A DNA stretch of 64,000 nt, taken from contig NZ_CP116398.1 in assembly GCF_029643245.1 (NCBI RefSeq), positions 2,666,001 to 2,730,000 on the forward strand, given 5' to 3'. Positions 16,452 through 24,182 of this stretch are shown piece by piece. Made by a program: the position numbers and the translations under genes. The DNA comes from Methylomonas sp. EFPC3 (GTDB lineage: Bacteria > Pseudomonadota > Gammaproteobacteria > Methylococcales > Methylomonadaceae). Position 1 is the first letter of the stretch; each line of letters begins with the position of its first letter. A model generated the notes under the pieces. It was not told the origin of the DNA and did no database searches. It worked only from the letters and a program-made list of their open reading frames with translations.

Positions 16452-17228
16452 TTACTGCAACCTCAACAACTCGTTCACCAACGCAAAGCCCTGGTGCAAC
16501 ATATCGGCGAAGACTTCCAGCAAGGTCGGTAATCCTACCCAAATCAAGACCATCCCCAACATGATGGTTACCGGAAAGCCGACGCCGAAAATCTGCAATT
16601 GCGGCGCAGCTTTGGAAGCCACGCCAAAACTGATATTGACGAACAGCAACGCTGCCATCACCGGCATTGCCAACAATAAGCCGTCGGCGAATATGGTGCC
16701 GCCCCATAACGCCACCCGCCACAAATCGGCTTTTCCGATTCCGGTTGCCGCAATCGGCAGAGTATGGAAGCTTTGCGCCAGCATTTCGATCAACAGCAAA
16801 TGACCGTCCACGGCCAAAAACAACAGACTGCCGCTGATCACGAACAATTGCGCCACGACCGGGACTTGCACGCCCGAGACCGGATCGACCATCGAGGCGA
16901 AGCCAAGCCCCATGCTGTAGGCGATGGCCTGACCGGCGAACAGCATGATTGAAAACACCATTTGCAGAATGAAGCCGGCAGTAGCGCCCAGGACAACCTG
17001 CTGGACGGCGACCAGTAAACCTTGGTAACCGAATACGTCGATTGTCGGCATGGCCGGCAAAGTCGGAAATATCGCCAAAGTGATCAGCAGGCTTGCGATC
17101 ACGCGGACCCTGGCCGGCAAGGCGTTAACGCTGAAAACCGGGATGGTGATGAACATCGAACTAATGCGAAAGAATGGCCAGATGAAACCGGCGAGATAGC
17201 CCAATATCTCGTTTTCGGTGACGTTCAT
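16452..17228 (-). CDS. fliR: Flagellar export gate protein FliR
   Basis: A 258-residue membrane protein with about six hydrophobic segments. The FliR-type stretch GLGFASMVDPVSGVQVPVVAQ is present near residues 146-166. With FliP and FliQ it builds the helical export channel in the basal body. Its start overlaps the end of fliQ by four bases. The N-terminus is slightly shorter than in some homologues but the overlap supports the start. Confidence 0.95.
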   Translation of the reverse strand: MNVTENEILGYLAGFIWPFFRISSMFITIPVFSVNALPARVRVIASLLITLAIFPTLPAMPTIDVFGYQGLLVAVQQVVLGATAGFILQMVFSIMLFAGQAIAYSMGLGFASMVDPVSGVQVPVVAQLFVISGSLLFLAVDGHLLLIEMLAQSFHTLPIAATGIGKADLWRVALWGGTIFADGLLLAMPVMAALLFVNISFGVASKAAPQLQIFGVGFPVTIMLGMVLIWVGLPTLLEVFADMLHQGFALVNELLRLQ

Positions 17229-17494
17229 CCGATCAAGGAGGGAATATCGCGCATCAAGTCCTGGAAATAATCGATCAGCATTTGCAGCATCCCCGGACCC
17301 GCAATCATTAGTACCGCGATAATCGCGACCAACTTGGGGATGAAGGTCAGAGTCTGTTCCTGGATCGAGGTTGCCGCCTGAAACATCGAAACCAGCAAGC
17401 CCACGACCAGGGAAGCGATCAATATCGGCCCCATCAGTTTCAGGCCGATCAATACCGTGTCCTGCGCTACGTTTGAGATCGTTTCCGGAGTCAC
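17225..17494 (-). CDS. fliQ: Flagellar export gate protein FliQ
   Basis: A small protein with two membrane segments (ILIASLVVGLLVSMFQA and LVAIIAVLMIAGPGML). The open frame extends 18 codons further upstream into fliP, but a GTG start giving VTPETISNVAQ makes an 89-residue product, exactly the usual FliQ length, starting about 8 bases after the fliP stop. FliQ packs around the FliP-FliR pore. Confidence 0.93.
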   Translation of the reverse strand: MTPETISNVAQDTVLIGLKLMGPILIASLVVGLLVSMFQAATSIQEQTLTFIPKLVAIIAVLMIAGPGMLQMLIDYFQDLMRDIPSLIG

Positions 17495-17502
17495 ATTCAG
17501 GC

Positions 17503-18258
17503 CTACACGTAAAAACTGGCCGCCAGCATTTCCATGACCATGGTCCAACCGTCGGCCAGCACGAACAACATGATTTTAAACGGCAAGGACACGATCATCG
17601 GCGACAGCATCATCATCCCCATCGACATCAGTACGCTGGCCACGACCAGATCGATCACCAGAAACGGCAGGAAAATCAGAAAGCCGATCTGAAATGCGGT
17701 TTTCAATTCACTGGTGACATATGCCGGCACCAACAACGAAAACGGCACGTCTTCGGGTTTGTTGATTTGCTCACGGCCGGATATCCGGACGAAGGTATCC
17801 AAATCCGCCTCGCGCGTTTGCTTTAACATGAATTGTTTGAACGGTTCCGACGCCTTTTGTAGAGCGGTGACGGCATCGATCTTTTCTTCCAGGTAAGGCT
17901 GTACCGCGGTTTCGTTCACCTTTTCCAGCACCGGGGTCATAATGAAAATCGTCAGGAATAACGACAACCCCAGCAAGACTTGGTTGCTGGGAGCTTGCGC
18001 TGCGCCGATCGCCTGCCGCAATAGCCCCAACACGATCATGACCCGGGTAAACGCGGTCATTGACAACAATAACGCCGGCAGCAGCGTCAATAGCGTCATC
18101 AGAGCCAAAATCTGGATTGTGACCGTATAGGTTTCGCCGCCTTTGGAATTACTGGTCACCGTAATCGCATCCACACCGGGCACCGCCTGCACCCCCGCAG
18201 CCCACAGTAATCCACAGCCTCCCAGCAAAACCAAAATCAGCTTACTAGGCCCGTTCAT
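17503..18258 (-). CDS. fliP: Flagellar export gate protein FliP
   Basis: The product from ATG 18258 has 251 residues: a cleavable signal peptide (about 1-23), then four membrane segments, a periplasmic domain containing QTREADLDTF and the typical PEDVPF stretch, and a C-terminal MGMMMLSPMIVSLPFKIMLFV. FliP proteins are about 245-255 residues long, whereas the longest frame (295) would add 44 residues translated out of frame across fliO. The start overlaps the end of fliO by 14 bases. FliP forms the pentameric core of the export channel. Confidence 0.95.
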   Translation of the reverse strand: MNGPSKLILVLLGGCGLLWAAGVQAVPGVDAITVTSNSKGGETYTVTIQILALMTLLTLLPALLLSMTAFTRVMIVLGLLRQAIGAAQAPSNQVLLGLSLFLTIFIMTPVLEKVNETAVQPYLEEKIDAVTALQKASEPFKQFMLKQTREADLDTFVRISGREQINKPEDVPFSLLVPAYVTSELKTAFQIGFLIFLPFLVIDLVVASVLMSMGMMMLSPMIVSLPFKIMLFVLADGWTMVMEMLAASFYV

Positions 18259-18697
18259 CAGCTTTACTTTGCATGGCTTGCAATAATTTCTTCGCAAACG
18301 GGCTGACACTTTGCGGGTCGGACTGGTCGGCGAATAAGCGTTGCTCGCCTTCCAACTCGAGTAATTTGTCGATACGGCCGCTGCTGACACCTAACAATAA
18401 TTCTTTTTCGCCGACGCGGACCAAAATCAGCTTTTCCCTCAAGCCCAGTGACAGCCCGGCCAGTACCGCTAATTTGTTTTTGCCGGCAAAACCCAATCCC
18501 CCAGTTTTTTTCAACGCCCAGGCCAACGACAAAAACAGCGCCAACACCAACAGCAAGGCCAACACCCATTGCGCCACGTCCGCTGAGGTCACGAGTTTGG
18601 CCCCCGCCTTGGGCGCGGTGGGCGAGTCTTCGGCCCAAGCACAGGACACCAGCCCCATCGCAAATATCAACCTTGCCAGACTTTGCACAATGTTCAA
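18245..18697 (-). CDS. fliO: Flagellar biosynthesis protein FliO
   Basis: A 150-residue protein with an N-terminal signal-like segment (1-22), a membrane segment (about 43-62, VLALLLVLALFLSLAW) and a cytoplasmic domain with LREKLILVRVGEKELLLGVSSGRIDKL, the FliO signature. It helps assemble the FliP ring. Its ATG overlaps the fliN stop codon by four bases. Confidence 0.92.
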   Translation of the reverse strand: MNIVQSLARLIFAMGLVSCAWAEDSPTAPKAGAKLVTSADVAQWVLALLLVLALFLSLAWALKKTGGLGFAGKNKLAVLAGLSLGLREKLILVRVGEKELLLGVSSGRIDKLLELEGEQRLFADQSDPQSVSPFAKKLLQAMQSKADERA

Positions 18698-19146
18698 CCC
18701 AGTTTTCGCACCCGTTCCGAAGGGCTGATAATATCGGTCAAACGGATACCGAATTTGTCGTTTACCACAACCACCTCGCCGTGGGCCACAAGCGTCCCAT
18801 TAACCAGCACGTCCATCGGTTCGCCCGCGAAACGGTCCAATTCCACTACCGAACCCTGGTTAAGCTGCAACAGGTTACGGATATTTATTTTGGTTCTGCC
18901 GATTTCCAGCGACACGGTAACCGGCACATCCAAAATTACGTCCAGCTTCACCTCTTCGCCGCCAGCGGTCGGCTTGGGCTTACTGTCGCCCAAGTCCGGA
19001 AATTCGGCGGTGGAATAGCCGCTTGACCCCTTCGACACGGCCGCTTGTTCCTTCAAGGCATCGCCCCAATCCGCTTCCGCTTCGGCTTCCGCCTGCTCGT
19101 TCATGGCCGCGGCCCAATCGTCACCAATTTCGTCGTTCTCGCTCAT
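18694..19146 (-). CDS. fliN: Flagellar motor switch protein FliN
   Basis: A 150-residue protein with an acidic alanine/glutamate-rich N-terminus (about 1-65) and a C-terminal SpoA domain (LDVILDVPVTVSLEIGRTKINIRNLLQLNQGSVVELD). It forms most of the C-ring with FliM and FliG, and binds phospho-CheY. It lies 19 bases after fliM. Confidence 0.95.
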   Translation of the reverse strand: MSENDEIGDDWAAAMNEQAEAEAEADWGDALKEQAAVSKGSSGYSTAEFPDLGDSKPKPTAGGEEVKLDVILDVPVTVSLEIGRTKINIRNLLQLNQGSVVELDRFAGEPMDVLVNGTLVAHGEVVVVNDKFGIRLTDIISPSERVRKLG

Positions 19147-19165
19147 CTCAATCCCTTCCCATGTC

Positions 19166-20149
19166 TCAAATATTATCGAGCGTCATTTTGTCAATAATTT
19201 CAATAGCATAATTGCCATCCGACAAGCCTAGCTTACCGCGAAATACCGGCACGTTCTCAACCTCCAACAACACGGTCTCCGGCAATTCGATCGGTATTAC
19301 ATCGCCTTTTTTAAGCGCGATGACTTCGCTGATAAACATTTCTTTTTCAACTAATTTGCTGTTCAATGTGACTTCGCTACGCATGATTTCGACCCGTAAC
19401 GATTCCTGCCAACGACCATCGACTTCTCCTCGGTCGCTGGTGACAGCGTCTAATAACTCTCTGATCGGCTCAATCATCGAATACGGCATCGCGATGTTGA
19501 TGTCGCCGCCGCCGCCCTCCAATTCCACGTGTATCGTCGATATGACTACGATCTCGGAAGGGCTGACGATATTGGCAAATTGCGGGTTTACTTCGGAATT
19601 AATGTATTCGAACTCGACATCCATCACCGGCTTCCAGGCTTCAGCCAAGTCCTTGAAAATCATGTCGATAATCAAGCGGATGATCCGCATCTCGGTAGGC
19701 GTGAACTCGCGACCTTCGACCTTGTTGTAAAACTGGCCGCCACCGCCAAAAAAGTTATCCACGGCAGTGAATACCAAGCGCGGTTCCATCACAATCAACG
19801 CCCGGCCGCGCAATGGCGACATCCTGATCACGTTCAAATTGGTCGGAACGAACAAACCCTGAATGAATTCGGAAAACTTCTGTACCTGTATCCCGGATAC
19901 CGATATCTCGGCCGCACGGCGCAAAAAGTTGAACAATGCGATACGGAAATGGCGAGCGAAACGCTCGTTGACCATTTCCAAGGTCGGCATCCTGCCGCGA
20001 ACGATTCGTTCTTGGCTATTGAAATCGTAAAGCCTGGTCGCCCCGCGACCGCGTTCGTCGTCGTCGGCCGCCGTTTCGACATCGCCGTCGTCTACGCCGT
20101 GCAGCAGCGCATCAATTTCATCCTGGGAGAGTAAATCGGCGGTAGACAT
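19166..20149 (-). CDS. fliM: Flagellar motor switch protein FliM
   Basis: A 327-residue C-ring protein. The N-terminal LSQDEIDALL (residues 7-16) is the conserved phospho-CheY-binding peptide, followed by the FliM middle domain (FFGGGGQFYNKVEGREFTPTE) and a C-terminal SpoA domain homologous to FliN. It follows fliL directly. The complete CheY-binding peptide agrees with the nearby cheY and cheZ. Confidence 0.96.
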   Translation of the reverse strand: MSTADLLSQDEIDALLHGVDDGDVETAADDDERGRGATRLYDFNSQERIVRGRMPTLEMVNERFARHFRIALFNFLRRAAEISVSGIQVQKFSEFIQGLFVPTNLNVIRMSPLRGRALIVMEPRLVFTAVDNFFGGGGQFYNKVEGREFTPTEMRIIRLIIDMIFKDLAEAWKPVMDVEFEYINSEVNPQFANIVSPSEIVVISTIHVELEGGGGDINIAMPYSMIEPIRELLDAVTSDRGEVDGRWQESLRVEIMRSEVTLNSKLVEKEMFISEVIALKKGDVIPIELPETVLLEVENVPVFRGKLGLSDGNYAIEIIDKMTLDNI

Positions 20150-20692
20150 TTATTGCATTATGAAATCAGTGAAATAGACTTCTTTAAGCGTATTCTTGCC
20201 TGCCATCTTTTCCAAAACCTTGCCAATCTCTTGTTGCATCATTGCCCGCAATTCCTGCTTACCTTCCAATGTCTTCGCTTTGTCGGCGCCCACCGAGCTA
20301 ATGACCATCAGTAAATTGTTCCGGATCATCGGCTCGTGTTTTTTCATGGCTTCTATGCTGGCTTCGCCTTTGGTTAAAACGGTCAGAGAAATTTTGATGA
20401 CTCGGGCGCTCGCCCCGCTCGGATAGTCGACCAGTAGAGGGGTAGGAAACGCGTAATACACATCGGGCTCGGGCGGCTTGTCGTGATCGGTTTCGGCTTC
20501 ATGCGCGGACGACTCGGCATGTTTATCCTCGCCATGTTTTGCCTCGGCCGCTTCTTTGCCATTCTCGGCCGGTTTGGCCAAGAAAAAATAGGCCGCTCCA
20601 CCGCCAGCCAACGCCAAGACAACCACCGCAATGATGATTATCAGTTTTTTGGATGATTTTTTTCCTTCGTCTTTTCCTTGAGTTTCAGCCAT
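20150..20692 (-). CDS. fliL: Flagellar basal body-associated protein FliL
   Basis: A 180-residue protein with a lysine-rich N-terminus, one membrane segment (about 19-38, LIIIIAVVVLALAGGGAAYFFL), a low-complexity charged linker rich in His, Glu and Lys (about 45-75) and a periplasmic stomatin-like FliL domain (ARVIKISLTVLTKGE...TLKEVYFTDFIMQ). FliL surrounds and stabilises the stator. It is the first gene of the flagellar block on this strand; the hook and rod genes and fliK are not in the window. Confidence 0.94.
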   Translation of the reverse strand: MAETQGKDEGKKSSKKLIIIIAVVVLALAGGGAAYFFLAKPAENGKEAAEAKHGEDKHAESSAHEAETDHDKPPEPDVYYAFPTPLLVDYPSGASARVIKISLTVLTKGEASIEAMKKHEPMIRNNLLMVISSVGADKAKTLEGKQELRAMMQQEIGKVLEKMAGKNTLKEVYFTDFIMQ

Positions 20693-20935
20693 TTTTCACC
20701 TTTATTACTCTTAAAGCACAACGCATGCCACGTTATTGGTCAAACCGAAAACCAAGAGTATGCCGACTCAGTGTTTTTCGATCATACAAGAAAAATCATG
20801 GTTTTAGAATGATAGTATAGTCGGCCGAAAGAATACGGCGAGGCTACAAAACCGAATTTAGCGTGCTGAGACAGCATGGACTGGCGGAACGGATCGTCAA
20901 CAATTTGACTAATTGCCAACGACGAGTAAGCGGGA

Positions 20936-20964
20936 AGCTGCAAAAGCAGAATGCTTTTGCAGCT
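20936..20964 (-). terminator. Hairpin between fba and fliL
   Basis: A perfect 13-base inverted repeat, AGCTGCAAAAGCA and its complement, with a GAA loop, lies 12 bases beyond the fba stop codon. It can stop transcription leaving the RuMP block before the flagellar operon. No run of T follows in the direction of transcription, so it may act as a 3' end stabiliser or a weak terminator. Confidence 0.5.
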
Positions 20965-20976
20965 GGATAGCACTTG

Positions 20977-22053
20977 TTACAAAGAGTTGACGGCGTTCAG
21001 TTCTTGGAACGCTTGCTGCAGACGGACAACCATGCCTTCTTGGCCGGCGCGTTGCCATACCCGAGGATCATAGTATTTTTTGTTCGGCTTATCGGCGCCT
21101 TCCGGATTGCCGATTTGGCCTTGCAAATAGCCTTCGTTCTTCTTGTAGTAGTTCATCACGCCTTCCCATGAAGCCCATTGGGTATCGGTGTCAATATTCA
21201 TTTTGACGACACCGTAGCTGATGGATTCTTTGATTTCCTCCGGAGAAGAACCCGAGCCGCCGTGGAAGACAAAGGTCAATGAGTTATTCGGCAGGCCGAA
21301 TTTTTCGGACACGTATTTTTGCGAGTTGTCCAAAATTTTTGGGGTCAGTTTGACATTACCGGGTGAGTACACGCCGTGAACGTTACCGAATGATGCGGCA
21401 ATGGTGAAGCGGTGGCTGATTTTGCTCAAGCGCTCGTAAGCGTAGGCAACATCCTCCGGTTGGGTGTACAACGCAGAGTGGTCCATGCCGCTGTTATCGA
21501 CGCCGTCTTCTTCGCCGCCGGTGCAACCCAATTCGATTTCCAGCGTCATGCCCATTTTCGACATGCGTTCCAGATATTTACCACAAATTTCGATATTTTC
21601 TTCCAGGCTTTCTTCGGAAAGATCCAACATGTGCGAGCTGAATAGCGGTTTGCCGGTCGCTGCGAAATGTCTTTCACCTTCATCCAGCATACCGTCTACC
21701 CAAGGCAGCAATTTTTTAGCGGCATGGTCGGTATGTAAAATCACAGGCACGCCATAGAGTTCCGCCATCCGGTGAACATGGTGCGCGCCGGAGATTGCAC
21801 CGTGAATCGAACAGCCTTGGCCTTCCAATTTCAAGCCTTTGCCGGCAACAAACGCCGCACCGCCGTTGGAAAACTGGACGATAACAGGTGATTTGGCTTT
21901 GGCCGCCGCTTCTAAAACGGAGTTAATGGTATCGGTGCTGATTACGTTAACCGCTGGCAGTGCAAATTTGTTTTCTTTGCAGATCGCAAAGACTTTTTGC
22001 ACATCTTCACCGGTGACAACGCCAGGTTTTACTACATCTAAAATTTTTGCCAT
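20977..22053 (-). CDS. fba: Class II fructose-bisphosphate aldolase
   Basis: A 358-residue enzyme of the E. coli FbaA type (class IIA). Metal and substrate motifs are visible: VILHTDHAAKKL (Asp and first zinc His), EIELGCTGGEEDG, ASFGNVHGVY and FVFHGGSGSS (zinc His). It interconverts fructose-1,6-bisphosphate with dihydroxyacetone phosphate and glyceraldehyde-3-phosphate in the cytosol. In the RuMP cycle it works in the cleavage branch after phosphofructokinase, and can also make sedoheptulose bisphosphate. It is the last gene of the RuMP block. A pyrophosphate-dependent phosphofructokinase gene, often found with these genes in methanotrophs, is not in the window. Confidence 0.95.
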   Translation of the reverse strand: MAKILDVVKPGVVTGEDVQKVFAICKENKFALPAVNVISTDTINSVLEAAAKAKSPVIVQFSNGGAAFVAGKGLKLEGQGCSIHGAISGAHHVHRMAELYGVPVILHTDHAAKKLLPWVDGMLDEGERHFAATGKPLFSSHMLDLSEESLEENIEICGKYLERMSKMGMTLEIELGCTGGEEDGVDNSGMDHSALYTQPEDVAYAYERLSKISHRFTIAASFGNVHGVYSPGNVKLTPKILDNSQKYVSEKFGLPNNSLTFVFHGGSGSSPEEIKESISYGVVKMNIDTDTQWASWEGVMNYYKKNEGYLQGQIGNPEGADKPNKKYYDPRVWQRAGQEGMVVRLQQAFQELNAVNSL

Positions 22054-22079
22054 GAATTTTACCTATATAACAATGAACA

Positions 22080-22107
22080 AAGGCCGCGTACTCGATTCGG
22101 CGGCCTT
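22080..22107 (-). repeat. Hairpin upstream of fba
   Basis: AAGGCCGC and GCGGCCTT, separated by 12 bases, form a perfect 8-bp stem 27 bases upstream of the fba start codon. In the direction of transcription it would lie in the fba leader or the tal-fba intercistronic RNA. It may be a processing or stability element; there is no T-tract. Confidence 0.4.
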
Positions 22108-22122
22108 GCATATCAACTTAAG

Positions 22123-22148
22123 TCGCGCACAACATTGATTGTGCGCGA
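22123..22148 (-). terminator. Hairpin after tal
   Basis: A perfect 10-bp GC-rich stem, TCGCGCACAA with its complement and a 6-base loop (CATTGA), begins 9 bases beyond the tal stop codon. This is the right place and strength for a terminator or an mRNA 3' barrier, although a T-tract is missing. Together with the hairpin at 22080-22107 it suggests fba can be expressed separately from tal. Confidence 0.5.
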
Positions 22149-22157
22149 TTACAGCGC

Positions 22158-23147
22158 TTACGCTTCCAGCGCCGCCAAACGGTCGGCCAACAATTTCTCT
22201 AGAGTTTCCAATGCCTTGGCGAAACCGTCGATACCTTCTTTCAATTTCTCATTTGCCATGCGGTTTTCTTCGTGCATACGCTCGAAAGTCGCTTTATCAA
22301 CACTGATTTTCTCGATAGAAGCGGACGCAGCTTTGGCCGGATCCAGTTTGCGCGGCAGTTCGCCTTCAACAGATTGCAGCTCAGCCAGCAAGGAAGGCGC
22401 AATGGTCAACAAATCGCAACCAGCCAGTTCGGTAATCTCGCCGAGGTTACGGAAGCTTGCACCCATTACTTCAGTCTTATAGCCGAATTTTTTGTAGTAG
22501 TTGTAAACTTCAGTTACCGACAAGACACCTGGATCTTCATCCGGTGCGTAAGAATCGCGACCGGTGTCTTTTTTGTACCAGTCCAAGATACGGCCGACGA
22601 AAGGCGAGATCAGCTGAATACCGTTTTCAGCGCACGCGATCGCTTGATGCATGCCAAACAGCAGGGTGAGGTTGGTGTGAATGTTTTCCTTTTCCAGCAC
22701 CGCGGCAGCTTGAATGCCTTCCCATGTGGCAGCGATCTTGATCAGAATCCGCTTCTCGGTGTCGATACCGGCAGCTTTATACTGAGCGATAATGTCGCGA
22801 GCCTTGGCCAGAGTACCTTCGGTGTCGTAAGACAAACGAGCGTCAACTTCGGTTGAAACGCGGCCTTCAATGATTTCCAGTATTTTTAAACCGAATGAAA
22901 CCGCCAGACGATCGAAAGCCAAGGAAGCAACTTCCGCAGGAGAAGCGCTAGCGCCCAAAGTTGCGCGAGCCGATTTCAAGGTATCGTCGACGATGCCTTG
23001 ATATTGTGGCATCTGTGCTGCAGCGGTAATCAAAGATGGGTTGGTAGTCGCATCGCGCGGCTTGAAAGTTTCGATTGCTTGAATGTCGCCGGTGTCGGCC
23101 ACCACGACAGTCATTTCACGAAGTTGTTCTAATAAGTTTTTTGCCAT
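22158..23147 (-). CDS. tal: Transaldolase (TalB type)
   Basis: A 329-residue enzyme close to the long, classical TalB subfamily. The Schiff-base lysine lies in [12 protein letters not shown], and [10 protein letters not shown] (near the N-terminus) and [16 protein letters not shown] are characteristic. It moves a dihydroxyacetone unit between sugar phosphates in the regeneration phase of the RuMP cycle, together with transketolase upstream. It follows the repeat protein gene after a 249-base gap containing a long hairpin. Confidence 0.95.
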   Translation of the reverse strand: MAKNLLEQLREMTVVVADTGDIQAIETFKPRDATTNPSLITAAAQMPQYQGIVDDTLKSARATLGASASPAEVASLAFDRLAVSFGLKILEIIEGRVSTEVDARLSYDTEGTLAKARDIIAQYKAAGIDTEKRILIKIAATWEGIQAAAVLEKENIHTNLTLLFGMHQAIACAENGIQLISPFVGRILDWYKKDTGRDSYAPDEDPGVLSVTEVYNYYKKFGYKTEVMGASFRNLGEITELAGCDLLTIAPSLLAELQSVEGELPRKLDPAKAASASIEKISVDKATFERMHEENRMANEKLKEGIDGFAKALETLEKLLADRLAALEA

Positions 23148-23273
23148 AAAAATATCCTCGGTTAATGTATTCCCTTTGCGTCGGCAAAATCGTTGCTGAA
23201 GTGGAACGCTTCAGCTACCGATTCGCACTTGATGCTTGATGGGGAGTTTTTCCAAAATTGGGTATATGAGACT

Positions 23274-23335
23274 GAATCGCCACTTGACATATTTTGAGGC
23301 CATTCGGCTCTCCAAAACACGCTAAGTGGCGATTC
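23274..23335 (-). repeat. Long hairpin between the repeat-protein gene and tal
   Basis: GAATCGCCACTT (23274-23285) and its exact complement (23324-23335) form a 12-bp stem enclosing 38 bases, which contain a second imperfect stem built from TTTTGAGGCC and GGCTCTCCAAAA. It sits 127 bases upstream of the tal start codon and about 60 bases beyond the stop of the upstream gene. It could be an attenuator, an RNA-processing site or a mobile palindromic element. No poly-T follows the stem. Confidence 0.6.
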
Positions 23336-23396
23336 CGCAGATAACGGCGGGACAATCACCCCACCGGACTTCTACCTAAGAATAATTCGCGATAAA

Positions 23397-24092
23397 TTAC
23401 ACTTTATCGCGCAAATACTTTTCCACGCCTGTGGCTTTCGCCGCAGCGCCTTCTCTGTCCTTGATGATTTGCTTCGCCATATATTTAGCAACACCGGTTG
23501 CAGGAGTGGAGTCTTGTTTCTCCAAATACTTAGCAACGCCGGTTTTATTAATACCCAGTCTGTCGATATATTTTTCGACGCCTGTAGAGCCGCTAGCATC
23601 GCCGTAAGTCGCGTCTGAACCACCGCCGGAAGCGGAACCGGCTCCACCTTTCTTGTTAAACAGGAAGAAGCCAACAGCAGCCAAGGCGACCAGCCCCAAC
23701 AAACTGTTGTTGGACGAACCTTTTTCTCCGGCACTTGAACTTACCTCCTCGCTAGCGTCGCTGCTCGCTGCCGACGCAGACGATGCGGAAGACGAACGGG
23801 CACCAGGTGCTTGCGGAGCGGTCTTATCGTGTTTATAAGCCGAGTCGCTGAAAACTACTTTGGGGTGGAAATTGGTCGCAGGATAATTTGGATCGTTTTC
23901 TACCACTTCTACAGCTTTAGCAGCCGGCGCAGGCGCGGCTGCTTTAGCGGCGGGAGCTGCTTCCGGTTTGTAATCCGGATTGGTATACAGAACTTTTGGC
24001 TGATAATCAGCCGCCGGATAATCCGACTCTGCCATTGCTACGGAACTGGTCAGCAATAACGCCGCCATTACGCCTTTTGTCAATTCATTCAT
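23397..24092 (-). CDS. Secreted or membrane-anchored repeat protein of unknown function inside the RuMP block
   Basis: A 231-residue protein, not recognised. ATG 24092 is preferred over a GTG five codons earlier because it gives a clean signal peptide (MNELTKGVMAALLLTSSVAMA, cleavage after AMA). After it come two copies of a YPAxxxxPKVxxxxxxYK unit (YPAADYQPKV and YPATNFHPKV), separated by an Ala/Pro/Lys-rich linker. A Ser/Ala-rich stretch follows, then one hydrophobic segment (LLGLVALAAVGFFLF) and a Gly/Ser linker, and finally four copies of TGVxKYxxx (TGVEKYIDR, TGVAKYLEK, TGVAKYMAK, TGVEKYLRD). It lies between tkt and tal on the same strand. The function is unknown; the context hints at a link with C1 metabolism, but the signal peptide puts it in the envelope. 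Confidence 0.8.
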   Translation of the reverse strand: MNELTKGVMAALLLTSSVAMAESDYPAADYQPKVLYTNPDYKPEAAPAAKAAAPAPAAKAVEVVENDPNYPATNFHPKVVFSDSAYKHDKTAPQAPGARSSSASSASAASSDASEEVSSSAGEKGSSNNSLLGLVALAAVGFFLFNKKGGAGSASGGGSDATYGDASGSTGVEKYIDRLGINKTGVAKYLEKQDSTPATGVAKYMAKQIIKDREGAAAKATGVEKYLRDKV

Positions 24093-24126
24093 TTTCACGT
24101 CTTTCACCTATAGCTGTTGGAAAAGA

Positions 24127-24164
24127 GAAGCCCGGCCATTTGATATTTCAAAAGCCGGAGCTTC
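24127..24164 (-). terminator. Rho-independent-like terminator after tkt
   Basis: Read on the minus strand, GAAGCTCCGGC and GGCCGGGCTTC pair with one mismatch around an AT-rich loop, followed by TCTTTTCC. The hairpin starts 18 bases after the tkt stop codon and ends about 35 bases before the start of the repeat-protein gene. It is the most terminator-like structure in the RuMP block. Confidence 0.55.
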
Positions 24165-24182
24165 GCCTACTGATTATCAAAA

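Noticed and set aside
18259..18390. 44-codon N-terminal extension of fliP
   Set aside because: It overlaps fliO out of frame, and the shorter start gives the correct signal peptide and usual FliP length.
20693..20976. Possible sigma-54 promoter upstream of fliL (GCACG-N4-ATTC on the minus strand near 20857)
   Set aside because: The -12 element does not match TTGCA and no second copy or enhancer-like site supports it. Apart from the hairpin after fba, I see nothing firm in this gap.
23162..23359. 65-codon frame on the minus strand between the repeat-protein gene and tal
   Set aside because: It spans the long hairpin, has no ribosome binding site, and does not look like a protein.
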